Shown here one piece after another: positions 7,521 to 14,815 of a stretch of DNA of 25,331 bases. Position 1 is the first letter of the stretch. Every line of letters starts with the position of its first letter. Under the pieces are notes generated by a model. The model saw only the letters and a list, made by a program, of their open reading frames with translations. It did not search any database and had not been told where the DNA came from. The position numbers and the translations under genes were made by a program. Source of the DNA: Allocoleopsis sp036703385 (lineage in GTDB: Bacteria; Cyanobacteriota; Cyanobacteriia; Cyanobacteriales; Coleofasciculaceae); the NCBI RefSeq assembly GCF_036703385.1, contig NZ_DATNPA010000337.1, forward strand, positions 1 through 25,331, in the 5' to 3' direction.

Positions 7521-7897
7521 TTGTTTAATTCCAACGGTTGATAGTTTCACTGTAGAAATCTTTGAGTTGCTTTAAAGGCTGCACTATGCAACTTCTTGCA
7601 AATGACTATCCGTTTTTCATAGCTTTAGGCCAGTTCTTGGGAGTTCCCAGTATTTTTTGGTGGACAATCTGCCAACTGGTACAAGCCCACCTACTTCCTC
7701 GGTGTTCAATTTTGAAGGGCTGATGTTACTTCTGTTTAAAGCCGTTAGTTATCACTTAGAAACAAAAGCTGCTTCTTTACACAGCCCAGCTAATCCTACC
7801 CATTCTCTCTTTAGACATAGGAATCCAGTGTTTGTAAAGATAAGTTAAGCCTGGATAACGCCATAGCGGTATCTCCAGGGTGTCTACCTCCAATATC

Positions 7898-7911
7898 AGT
7901 ACTGATGTACT
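7898..7911 (+). promoter_or_regulatory. Predicted cyanobacterial LexA box
   Basis: AGTACTGATGTACT fits the published cyanobacterial LexA consensus RGTACNNNDGTWCB at every position. Its last base is the first base of the TATAAT at 7911-7916, so a bound repressor would cover the promoter. This is the usual geometry of an SOS-type operator. It lies 66 bp before the 88-aa gene. The match is seen; regulation is inferred. Confidence 0.6.
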
Positions 7912-7916
7912 ATAAT
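7911..7916 (+). promoter_or_regulatory. -10 element TATAAT
   Basis: A perfect -10 hexamer 62 bp upstream of the ATG at 7978. No good -35 is found 16-18 bases upstream. It overlaps the LexA-like site. Confidence 0.5.
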
Positions 7917-7977
7917 AGAGGTGGGATTTGACCGTCAGTTAACGTCTGAACCCCTGTAAATAGAAGGTTTTTCCTCC

Positions 7978-8244
7978 ATGACGAAGCACTTCATTCTCAG
8001 CATCAACCCCAATGCCCAGTATGAATGGGATCAGTACATCTTGCGCGACCCTCTGACAGCCGGACGCCCAGATTTAGCCAGTTTGATTGCTGAAGCGGTG
8101 GGAGACGAGACGGGTTCTTATTTAGTGGCTGTCAATATTGAAGTTACAGTCTTGGAAAAAGCACAAAATCTGCAACCCGCGAGGGTTCCTCTAGATGTAG
8201 CAACTGCTATCACCCAGACACGTCCAGAGGAAATGGTGGCTTGA
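7978..8244 (+). CDS. Hypothetical protein (88 aa), putatively LexA-controlled
   Basis: A soluble acidic protein beginning MTKHFILSINPNAQYEWDQY, with no recognised motif. The middle (DLASLIAEAVGDETGSYLVA followed by VNIEVTVLEKA) suggests a helix followed by beta strands in a small alpha/beta domain. An AAGG about 10-14 bases before the ATG is a plausible ribosome-binding site. It is monocistronic: repeats follow directly downstream. The promoter carries a full match to the LexA operator, so it may be a DNA-damage or stress-responsive gene; that is inference. Coding is likely because of the well-placed promoter and RBS and the even amino-acid composition. Confidence 0.65.
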   Translation: MTKHFILSINPNAQYEWDQYILRDPLTAGRPDLASLIAEAVGDETGSYLVAVNIEVTVLEKAQNLQPARVPLDVATAITQTRPEEMVA

Positions 8245-8269
8245 GCAAAGGGATTGATTGCTGTTTGAC

Positions 8270-8423
8270 AATCTCCGCCCTAGAACATCAATTCATTAAT
8301 GGTAGGGGCAACCCCCCGTGCTTGCCCCGTAAGGGTTTCGGGGCTTTTCCCGGAGGCAGGAGCCCCTACGAAAAATCATCGCTTCGGCGATTACTGAATC
8401 GGTGTTCTAGAAGTGCGGAGATT
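8270..8423. repeat. 154-bp nested palindrome, MITE-like
   Basis: The outer arms, from AATCTCCGCCCTAGAACATC (8270) and to TGTTCTAGAAGTGCGGAGATT (8423), pair over about 30 bases with a few mismatches. An inner pair, GTAGGGGC (8302-8309) with GCCCCTAC (8362-8369), carries further G/C-rich complementarity. There is no ORF with coding character. The inner arms are the same sequence type as the palindrome inside the helicase gene. Confidence 0.6.
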
Positions 8424-8634
8424 CTTGGTTCATAGACTTAACTTGCGTAAGCCTGGATTGCTCCAGCCAGAGTAGAGGCTAAATCTCCCGTTTGCGTTAG
8501 CTCTCGCGAGCCGATAGGCTAGCGTGCGCGTTAGCGCCACACATTATTTCCAGGGTGACAGTAAGATTCGGGATGAGATTAGGTTACCGTTTTCCTCGCT
8601 TAACCTTTAAACAAAGGGTTTCCAACGAGGTTTT
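8424..8634. other. Spacer with REP-type GC-rich repeat
   Basis: No gene. Around 8495-8540 there is a run of short inverted motifs (TTAGCTCTCGCGAGC, GCTAGCGTGCGCGTTAGCGCC) typical of cyanobacterial REP-like DNA. The last 60 bp must hold the promoter and RBS of the PAS gene; CGAGG lies just before its ATG. Confidence 0.45.
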
Positions 8635-9270
8635 ATGATGAGTGAACCATTGAAGGTACAGTTTCAACTAATTGCGGAAGCTACGCCTGTAGGACTGGCG
8701 ATCGCAGAAATTGCCACGGGTCAATTTTTGTATACCAACGAGCACATGGGATCATTATTTGGACTGTCTGCTCAAGCCTTGCTGAATTATCGCTCATCTG
8801 AGTTTTATGCAAATGCCAGCGATCGACAACAAGCACTATCTCTGCTGGCGAACCAGGGACAGTTTCAAGGTGAAGTACAATTTCGCCGCTTGGATGGAAC
8901 GTTGTTTTGGGGGTTACTCTCGTTGCGCCCTTGTCGGTTTCAAGGCGTCAATACCCTGCTCATTGCCCTTTATGACACTGACTATTGCAAGCAAGCACAA
9001 GAAGGCCAGCGTCTGCGTTATGAACTTGCCATCAGCGATGACGAACACCATCAAATTTTGAGCAATTTGGGCATTGAAAATCCAGATTTGCTTGACCCAA
9101 ATAAACAAAGCACCCACGAAGACTGGTTACGGCTCGAAAGCTACCGCGAGATGGTAGAAGTGACACTAAACCTGTGGCATCGCCGTCCAGCTAAGGGGCT
9201 AGGAGCAGATTTGCTAGATGTGGTAGGGGGTATACGAGAGATTGAGTCGGTTCAGGATTTAGCGATCTGA
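8635..9270 (+). CDS. PAS domain protein
   Basis: A 211-residue protein with a single PAS domain at about residues 8-120: AEATPVGLAIAEIATGQFLY, then TNEHMGSLFGLS, then GEVQFRRLDGTLFWGLLSL. PAS domains sense small molecules, redox state or light and mediate dimerisation. There is no histidine kinase, GGDEF or other output domain, so it is a stand-alone sensor or adaptor. Residues 125-210 are mostly charged helices (REMVEVTLNLWHRRPAKG) without a recognised fold. CGAGG precedes the ATG at good distance. The frame ends LAI-TGA, but the next frame continues SEDSPEDEQVLRSLKREYAI and on to 9370 with strong protein character, so the C-terminus has probably been cut by a one-base insertion. Confidence 0.85.
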   Translation: MMSEPLKVQFQLIAEATPVGLAIAEIATGQFLYTNEHMGSLFGLSAQALLNYRSSEFYANASDRQQALSLLANQGQFQGEVQFRRLDGTLFWGLLSLRPCRFQGVNTLLIALYDTDYCKQAQEGQRLRYELAISDDEHHQILSNLGIENPDLLDPNKQSTHEDWLRLESYREMVEVTLNLWHRRPAKGLGADLLDVVGGIREIESVQDLAI

Positions 9271-9370
9271 GGATAGCCCTGAGGATGAACAAGTGCTGCG
9301 ATCGCTCAAACGGGAGTATGCCATTACTTCTGAGGAGGAAGAGCAGATTTTCAAGTCTTTGGACAATTAA
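9266..9370 (+). pseudogene. Frameshifted C-terminal end of the PAS protein
   Basis: In the next frame (codons starting 9266, 9269...) the DNA reads SEDSPEDEQVLRSLKREYAI followed by TSEEEEQIFKSLDN and TAA at 9368-9370. The acidic, helical, Lys/Arg-punctuated composition and the absence of a start codon fit the original tail of the upstream PAS gene rather than a separate gene. Skipping one base around 9266-9268 would restore a 244-245-residue protein. It could also be a sequencing error. Confidence 0.55.
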
Positions 9371-9490
9371 ACCTCTTGCAAAAATAGCTAGGACGGGCAA
9401 GATACCCATCCCACTCTTAGCCTTTTTTCTTGTGGGGTAGGCGTCCCGCCTGTCCCAGAATTTGATGAAAAGGAACGCTCTTCAAGAGGT
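9371..9490. repeat. 120-bp nested palindrome between convergent genes
   Basis: The ends are ACCTCTTG (9371-9378) and CAAGAGGT (9483-9490). Inside, GGACGGGCAAGATACCCATC..CCAC (from 9391) pairs imperfectly with GTGGGGTAGGCGTCCCGCCT..GTCCC (9432-9456) across a T-rich loop. It sits between the PAS and SLH genes, which converge, and could act as a bidirectional terminator. This sequence family is a known style of dispersed cyanobacterial repeat. Confidence 0.5.
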
Positions 9491-9517
9491 CTATTCTTGC
9501 CGTGCGGGAAGTATCCA

Positions 9518-11434
9518 TCAAGCAGCCAGTTGCTCCTCCTCTACCAGGGAAACTTCTGGTGATTTTGTAGGCATCGGGAAGAGTAAGCGAAACGCCTCCT
9601 GACGCTGGCTGGAGGATTCTGACGTATTATTCCACAGCGTTTCGTAGAAGAAGAACGACACCCCAGCAAATCCTCGTTGTCGCACCGCCTCAACTTGCTT
9701 CTGAATCTGTGATAGAGAAACGGGTTTATTTTTTAACCCGCTCAAAATGCCGATTCCGGTTGGGATATGACTTTTTGCTGCCTTAAGTTCAGGTTGATCC
9801 AATTCCCGAATGAAAGTGTCGAAGTTGTCTCGATAAATCTGCACAATCAATTCCTCGACCAAGCCACGCCGTTCCCAAGTCGCCCAGTCGGCTAAAAAGA
9901 ATTGATAGGAGTCTTTTTGGGGGTTAGGAGAAACCGCAACGATCGCATCCTTTTTGCGGTCTTTAATCGCCCGGAACAACTGTGCTAGGAAATCCGTAAT
10001 TTTGTTAGCCCGCCAGCGTACCCACTCTGCATCTTGAGGGTCAGCAGGGGGAGCTTTACCTTGGTGTTCTTTCTTGTACAACTGTACCGTGTAGGCATCA
10101 TATCCAAAGGCAGAAGGTAAGCCGAAGTGGTCATCCAATTGAATACCATCAACGTCATAGTTGCTCACCATCTCAACCATTAAATCTTTGATGAACTGCT
10201 GTACCTCGGGTTGGAAAGGATTGAGCCAGACGCGCTCATCTTTTCCTTCTTTCCAAATCTTTCCACCTTTGCTATTTTGAGTGAGCCAATCTGGGTGGCG
10301 CTTGGCTAATTCCGAATCAGCAGGTGCCATGAAGCCAAACTCAAACCAGGGAATGACTCTCATGCCTTTTTGATGTCCCTGCTCGACCATCTCCTTGAGC
10401 ATATCTCGCCCTTGTGTCCCTAAGTCTGGGTTAAGAGAGGAGTCTAACGGCGTCACCAGTCTCACTGCCTTCCCGGTAGCCTTTTGTGCTACCTGGCTGG
10501 GGTAGAGGGTATAGCCCCAATTCCAGACAGTAGGGTAGACCGTGTTGAAGTTCAGCTCTTGCAGGCGCTGGATGGCATCGGTTACACTCTGGCTGGAAAA
10601 GAGCACATTGCTATCAATATTGGTTAGCCACACCCCTCGTAACTCGGCTTTTGCCGTATCGGGCGATGAGGTTTCGACTTTGGCAATGTACTGGGAAGGC
10701 ACAAGCCCTGCTGTTTCAGTGGCTTGGCACAAAAAAGCCGAAACATCTGCGCGACTTGCGGACTGATCAGGATTTAGAGTGCGAACATTGGGGTAATTGA
10801 CAACTAGCTGCTTTTCAGTGGCAGCGGCGATCGCACCTCTGGAATATTCAGGAATTCCGACGGCATCCGCGAAAGCACCATTCAATGTGTCAGCAGCAGG
10901 CTGAGTCGGTACATACTTCAACCCACTTGCCAAAGACACTAACGCCTGCACGCGGGGAATCTTTTGATTGGGTTGGAAGACACCCCCCGGATAGCCAGCG
11001 ATAAATCCCGCTTGGTAAGCCTTGCGAATGGCATCACTTGCCCAATAGTTAGTCGGGATATCCGTAAACTTTCCCCCCGTGCGAATCGCAGGGGCATCCG
11101 GGAAAGCTTTACCCAGCATGGCGGCAAACTCAGCCCTGGTTACTGATGCATTCGGCTTAAAAGTACCATCCGGGTAACCGCTGATCATCTGCTTCTGTAT
11201 AAGTTGTTCAATACAAGGTTGTGCCCAATGTCCTTGGATATCACTCAACCTTGTTTGAGAAAGAGCTGCCGTTGGCTTGAAGACTGTTAGTGTTAAGCCC
11301 AAGATAAATAGAAATACAAACCACGCCTGACGCCCAAAAGCGCGGCTAAAAGACACAAGCCCGTCTGCACAAGCTTCTAAAAACTTTTTGAGAAACCGCT
11401 TCATAGGTACCGAACTAGATATAAAACTATTCAC
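9518..11434 (-). CDS. Exported SLH-domain protein with glycoside-hydrolase-like (GHL10/DUF187) domain
   Basis: 638 residues. A hydrophobic segment near residues 37-58 (WFVFLFILGLTLTVF...ALS) is a signal peptide or anchor. Three SLH repeats follow at about 60-110 (LSDIQGHWAQPCIEQLIQ, then ISGYPDGTFKP), 120-170 (FTDIPTNYWASDAIRKAY, then GFIAGYPGGVFQP) and 185-235. SLH repeats tether proteins to the cell-wall polysaccharide. Residues 264-610 form a TIM-barrel-like GHL10 domain: LRGVWLTNIDSNVLFSS, VYPTVWNWGYTLYPS, MRVIPWFEFGFMAPADSELA, and GIQLDDHFGLP (430-440), whose paired Asp residues are the likely active-site carboxylates. A cell-envelope glycan is the probable substrate; none is proven. The longest frame starts at GTG 11434; the ATG at 11404 (MKRFLKKFLEACADG) is an equally good start. 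The leader contains a terminator-like hairpin at 11508-11533. Confidence 0.9.
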   Translation of the reverse strand: MNSFISSSVPMKRFLKKFLEACADGLVSFSRAFGRQAWFVFLFILGLTLTVFKPTAALSQTRLSDIQGHWAQPCIEQLIQKQMISGYPDGTFKPNASVTRAEFAAMLGKAFPDAPAIRTGGKFTDIPTNYWASDAIRKAYQAGFIAGYPGGVFQPNQKIPRVQALVSLASGLKYVPTQPAADTLNGAFADAVGIPEYSRGAIAAATEKQLVVNYPNVRTLNPDQSASRADVSAFLCQATETAGLVPSQYIAKVETSSPDTAKAELRGVWLTNIDSNVLFSSQSVTDAIQRLQELNFNTVYPTVWNWGYTLYPSQVAQKATGKAVRLVTPLDSSLNPDLGTQGRDMLKEMVEQGHQKGMRVIPWFEFGFMAPADSELAKRHPDWLTQNSKGGKIWKEGKDERVWLNPFQPEVQQFIKDLMVEMVSNYDVDGIQLDDHFGLPSAFGYDAYTVQLYKKEHQGKAPPADPQDAEWVRWRANKITDFLAQLFRAIKDRKKDAIVAVSPNPQKDSYQFFLADWATWERRGLVEELIVQIYRDNFDTFIRELDQPELKAAKSHIPTGIGILSGLKNKPVSLSQIQKQVEAVRQRGFAGVSFFFYETLWNNTSESSSQRQEAFRLLFPMPTKSPEVSLVEEEQLAA

Positions 11435-11507
11435 GCCAGCATCTTGGACTAATCAGGATTGACTTGACTAGCAGGGTAAAGGTTGCAGGACAGACAGATA
11501 GCATTGC

Positions 11508-11533
11508 AAAAAACCCAGCCGTGAGCAACTGGG
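11508..11533 (-). terminator. Terminator-like hairpin in the leader of the SLH gene
   Basis: On the minus strand CCCAG, a ten-base loop and CTGGG are followed by TTTTTTGC. It lies 74-99 bases upstream of the GTG start of the SLH-GHL10 gene and on the same strand. It could end a small upstream transcript or attenuate the SLH gene. The stem is short (five pairs), so strength is doubtful. Confidence 0.4.
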
Positions 11534-12061
11534 GATTACCGATGTGGCTCAAAACGCGATCGCTTGCACTGCCAAGCAGAACCCGTATGGTAGGGCGGTA
11601 CACTACACTACTGCAAAGAGCGCCGTTTCGTCCGGCATAGCTAATGCTTCGCGGCTATACACCATGCTGATGCAAACGCTCACCATGCTGGCGATCACCA
11701 GCTGGCTACTGCTGATCAAGTAAGGGTCTCAATTCTTCAAGATTATGAAGGTTTTGTGAAGGAAAACCTTTAACGAATTTTAAGATATAACATAACTTCA
11801 GCTTATGTATCCTACGCTTTTCGTCATCAGATGGATATAATTTATTAAGCAATTATTAATACTTTGAACAAGAAGTCAAGCTTTATACATTTCCTTTGAG
11901 CTTTACACCATGTGAGTAGTTACATCTATCAGTTTTTACAACACTACAACAGATAAAATCTTGATGAAGTTAGGGCTTTACATGAGATTTCTCATGTAAT
12001 AAATTCTAGTATTTGTAGGAAGTTGTACCTGGGCTAGGCCAGCCAAAAGGAAGGATAACAA

Positions 12062-12103
12062 TTACTGTCTTTTACGTTGAGTTTACTGTCTTTTACGTTG
12101 AGT
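12062..12103. repeat. Two exact tandem copies of a 21-bp unit
   Basis: The unit begins TTACTGTCTTTTACG and is repeated at 12062-12082 and 12083-12103 without a mismatch. Twenty-one bases is two helical turns, so both copies face the same side of the DNA. No gene covers it. Confidence 0.8.
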
Positions 12104-12222
12104 ATAGGTTTCACAAATTTGTTACCTATTCAACTGGTGAGGATGGGCGAGTAAGGATCGGTTATATGAAGGTTGACAGCTGGGAAATTTTTACATCACC
12201 CTTCTGGTGGAATTAAGAAACT

Positions 12223-12363
12223 TTGTTACCTGTCAAAATTTTTGTAGTTCACTTATCGATTGGAGCAGCGTTTCACTCTTCCCATCATACCCAAAGCGAC
12301 AATCCAGCTTTAGAGGCTGTTTTTAAAGAAAGGCTGAAGGCAGCCGGGCAAGAAAGTCTTTAA
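12223..12363 (+). CDS. Possible short ORF or gene remnant (46 aa)
   Basis: A TTG at 12223 opens a frame whose end has natural-looking protein sequence: FHSSHHTQSDNPALEAVFKE followed by RLKAAGQESL and TAA. There is no ATG and no SD. The C-terminal helix-like part resembles the end of a longer protein, so a degraded gene tail is as likely as a small gene. Confidence 0.2.
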   Translation: MLPVKIFVVHLSIGAAFHSSHHTQSDNPALEAVFKERLKAAGQESL

Positions 12364-12797
12364 GTTGTGTACTTAACTTGTGATCTTGAGTGGTATCGAC
12401 TCGTACAGTGGCGGCAAACTAAAGATTAATTATTGGATGGTGCTTTGATGAGCTTCTGCTTCACCAAACAACTTAATGATTATTTTACAAAAATCCTCTT
12501 ACTCTACACTCACTTCCACGGCTCTAAATGGGTCGCGCACCAAGCTGTTTCAAGGCAAAGGCTTGTCAAGCCTGGCTTAGCTCCTCCTTCCCCCCTGGAT
12601 ATGCCGAAGCCTGTGTTGGTCAGCTCGACTAAGATGGGAGATTTCTGTGAAATTTTAAGTTTTATTACACTTGTAGGAATTTCTCGCTCAGCTGAGTGTG
12701 GTCTCAAACAGCAAAGGTTGGGCAAGCACAAGAGGTGAGGAGGTCAACAAAATGCCTCAGACCAAAATCAATTTAGTAAGCCATTTGGTGTTTTAAA

Positions 12798-13310
12798 ATG
12801 ACGGATAACTATACCTCAGAAAATGAAAAATTGGAAGATTTATTGGTTTGCAACCAGCGATCGCTCCAAAAACTGGAAAGAGCCATCCAAATGTCTCAAG
12901 GTCAGTTTTCACTGATTTTGATGTGCTGCAACTGCTCATCAATGCGGCGACGAATGGTGAAACAACTGTCAAAACAGTGTTCCATTCAAATCCAGGAAAT
13001 CATCCTGCATCCATCGGTTAACACCCTATTTACAACGATACTCACAGCGATTGAAGAGCCGCCACCGCCAGCTTTGATGGTTTTTGGTCTAGACTCAGTC
13101 GTAGCGATCGAGCAAGTATTAACTGCAACGAACCTCGTGCGGGATGAATTTCCCAAGCACTTTCCCTTTCCCCTGATTTTATGCATCAATGATGAGTTGT
13201 TGCAAAAGCTGATTCGACTAGCACCTGATTTCAAGAGTTGGGCGGCTAACCCGATTCGATTTGAAGACCCTAAAAGCCAGTCCCTTGATATGACACCAAT
13301 CACCGCCTAA
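12798..13310 (+). CDS. Stand-alone N-terminal domain of cyanobacterial NTPase/TPR-type signalling proteins
   Basis: 170 residues. The pattern KLERAIQMSQGQFSLILMCC, then EPPPPALMVFGLDSVVAIEQ, then VRDEFPKHFPFPLILCINDE and LIRLAPDFKSWA is, to my recognition, the P-loop-derived N-terminal domain that in cyanobacteria usually precedes STAND-like or TPR regions. No Walker A (GxxxxGKT) is present; the equivalent strand ends CNCSSMRRR, so ATP binding is doubtful. The protein stops soon after the PDFKSW motif, where relatives carry on into TPR repeats, so it may be truncated. The relic at 17068-17313 belongs to the same family (PDFFD and the same spacing). No clear SD lies before the ATG. Function unknown. 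Confidence 0.65.
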   Translation: MTDNYTSENEKLEDLLVCNQRSLQKLERAIQMSQGQFSLILMCCNCSSMRRRMVKQLSKQCSIQIQEIILHPSVNTLFTTILTAIEEPPPPALMVFGLDSVVAIEQVLTATNLVRDEFPKHFPFPLILCINDELLQKLIRLAPDFKSWAANPIRFEDPKSQSLDMTPITA

Positions 13311-13386
13311 TGGCGCTAGGAATCCGGCGAATAAGGTTCCTGTTGGCTAAGAAAGGGGCTGGGAAAGTCTGAAGTGTGGAATATAA

Positions 13387-14439
13387 CTAACGCTCCTGAG
13401 CTTTATGTACTCTTAGGCGGGTTTGAGATGAATAAACTACTCCTCGGCTCCGAGATGTTGCCTTTTGCGGTAGATTGATCTTATAGAGATTTTTACGTAG
13501 CTGTTGCTCCTGACGCTTGAGTTCCGCAATCAAGGCAGCATTCTGGATGAGGGTACTCCCGTGCTTCTTCGGGGAATTTTTCTTAAGTTTTTGGGCTAAT
13601 TCGTAACACAATTGGCATTTTTCAAGGATTTTTAGAATCGAAGGGGCAAATTTAGCAAACTTTTCTTCATCCTCTTGTGTAAAGCCATTTCTATCAATTG
13701 TGTCTAATAAGTCATGTTCAGGGTTATGGTTCGGCTTTAATTTGTTGATTAATTGCACAACGGCAACTAAATCTTTTTGCTTATTCAATAGAGGCCAAGC
13801 CAGCATAGTGTAAGTACGGTATCCCGTTCTCTGATCAGTTCTCTTCGCCTCTTCAGAGCGCGGATCGTCGTAGACATCGAAAGGAATATTGATAACTTGC
13901 AAGGAAGTAGCAGCTAGACTAGCAATGCCTCTATTGGCAGGGATGTCAATCAGTAGACAGCCCCCCTCGCCATCGTCTGCAATAATCGTGCCGAGTACTT
14001 TTGTTTGATTATCCAGTAAAAAAATGCTGGTGCGATCGGCTCTTAGTAAATCCCCCGCTTTTCGAGTGATGCGACGCAGCATTTCGCAGAGAGTACCAAC
14101 AAGCTCACTGATTGCCTTGTCAACATCATCAGCTCCCGCAGTGGGTCTACGGAGAACAACCGCCTCATCAGATTTTGTCGGCTTCGGCGGGGAAGTAACC
14201 GGAGCTTGTGGCTCCTCTAGACCAGAGATTTCCCGCCAGTTCATTCCCAAAAACTGACAAATTTCTATAAAATTTGTACGGTTAACGGGTTCGCCTTTAA
14301 GGAAAAGATTATCGATAACGAGCCGCAGAGACTGACCTAATGTCTCAGCTACCTCTTGCTCGCGTCCATCACTCTTACGCTTCCAAGCTAAGTTAACTTC
14401 TTGGAGGTACTTTGACTGTACACTATACCACATAGCCAT
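13387..14439 (-). CDS. GAF domain protein
   Basis: 350 residues. The N-terminal 75 residues (QSLRLVIDNLFLKGEPVNRT, then FIEICQFLGMNWREISGL) form a small helical module seen in other cyanobacterial regulators. After a Pro-rich linker (about 78-95), residues 105-275 are a GAF domain of the cyclic-nucleotide-phosphodiesterase style: LLRADRTSIFLLDNQTKVLG, IDIPANRGIASLAATSLQVI, NIPFDVYDDPRSEEAKRTDQ, RTGYRTYTMLAWPLLNKQ and VVQLINKLKP. There is no conserved chromophore cysteine pattern that I can point to and no catalytic output domain, so it is likely a small-molecule-sensing adaptor. The C-terminal 70 residues are a basic helical tail (ELKRQEQQLRKNLYK). ATG 14437-14439 is used; another ATG lies two codons in. 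Confidence 0.85.
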   Translation of the reverse strand: MAMWYSVQSKYLQEVNLAWKRKSDGREQEVAETLGQSLRLVIDNLFLKGEPVNRTNFIEICQFLGMNWREISGLEEPQAPVTSPPKPTKSDEAVVLRRPTAGADDVDKAISELVGTLCEMLRRITRKAGDLLRADRTSIFLLDNQTKVLGTIIADDGEGGCLLIDIPANRGIASLAATSLQVINIPFDVYDDPRSEEAKRTDQRTGYRTYTMLAWPLLNKQKDLVAVVQLINKLKPNHNPEHDLLDTIDRNGFTQEDEEKFAKFAPSILKILEKCQLCYELAQKLKKNSPKKHGSTLIQNAALIAELKRQEQQLRKNLYKINLPQKATSRSRGVVYSSQTRLRVHKAQER

Positions 14440-14815
14440 GTCTGAGCATCGGAAAGTCTCTCCTCATTTATCATAAATTAGAATAGTCGCGTAACAAAAC
14501 TATAATTTTATCCAAAAGTCTTTATTAGAGTGTAGAGCCGTGGCACTCGTTAGCCTATACTCTCCTTAATATTACCGAGACAGTCTAAAAATGTTTGAAT
14601 ATTCATGGGCTCGGTGCTTCATTGAATTGAAAATCAAAGATTCTCTGGAGCCTGCGTGGTGGGATAGGCGCAGCGCTTAGCGTAGCAGACGCTTGCCGCT
14701 ATCGCTACGCCAAGGTGCGCTATGCTGCTTGGGCGATAGGCAGACTTTGTTTGTATAGCCCCAGAATTTTATGCTGTGGGCGATAGGCAAACTTGAATCT
14801 GCGATCGCATTTTTT
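14440..14815. other. Spacer with REP-type repeats and a direct repeat
   Basis: No gene is seen. The GC-rich block at about 14665-14725 (GCGCAGCGCTTAGCGTAGC, then CTATCGCTACGCC) is a REP-like element. GGGCGATAGGCA-ACTT occurs twice with one difference (14731-14747 and 14778-14794). A HIP1 site at about 14802 lies right after the aminotransferase stop. Confidence 0.5.

Larger units (their letters stand above)
7521..7977. other. Spacer with promoter elements, no gene supported
   Basis: It separates the small minus-strand ORFs from the plus-strand 88-aa gene. A 63-codon open frame at 7657-7848 has no coding character. A 30-base near-perfect palindrome (CCTGGATAACG.. to ..CTCCAGG) lies at 7850-7879, followed by the LexA box and -10 listed separately. 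Confidence 0.5.
11435..12797. other. 1.36-kb spacer, AT-rich in the middle
   Basis: No gene is well supported. Contents in order: a terminator-like hairpin on the minus strand (11508-11533), GC-rich repeat-like DNA with a HIP1 site (11550-11720), AT-rich DNA with a TATAAT at 11836-11841, an exact 21-bp tandem duplication (12062-12103), a possible short frame (12223-12363), and a weak 101-codon frame at 12433-12738 that has no coding character. Confidence 0.5.

Noticed and set aside
7657..7848. 63-codon plus-strand frame
   Set aside because: No RBS or protein character; it lies upstream of the LexA-box promoter.
8241..8435. 64-codon plus-strand frame
   Set aside because: It reads through the nested palindrome at 8270-8423.
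10073..10087. Second LexA-like palindrome (TGTACAACTGTACC)
   Set aside because: It lies inside the SLH-GHL10 coding region and fails the first consensus position.
12433..12738. 101-codon plus-strand frame and overlapping 73-codon minus-strand frame
   Set aside because: No RBS, no recognisable domain, irregular composition on both strands; treated as spacer.
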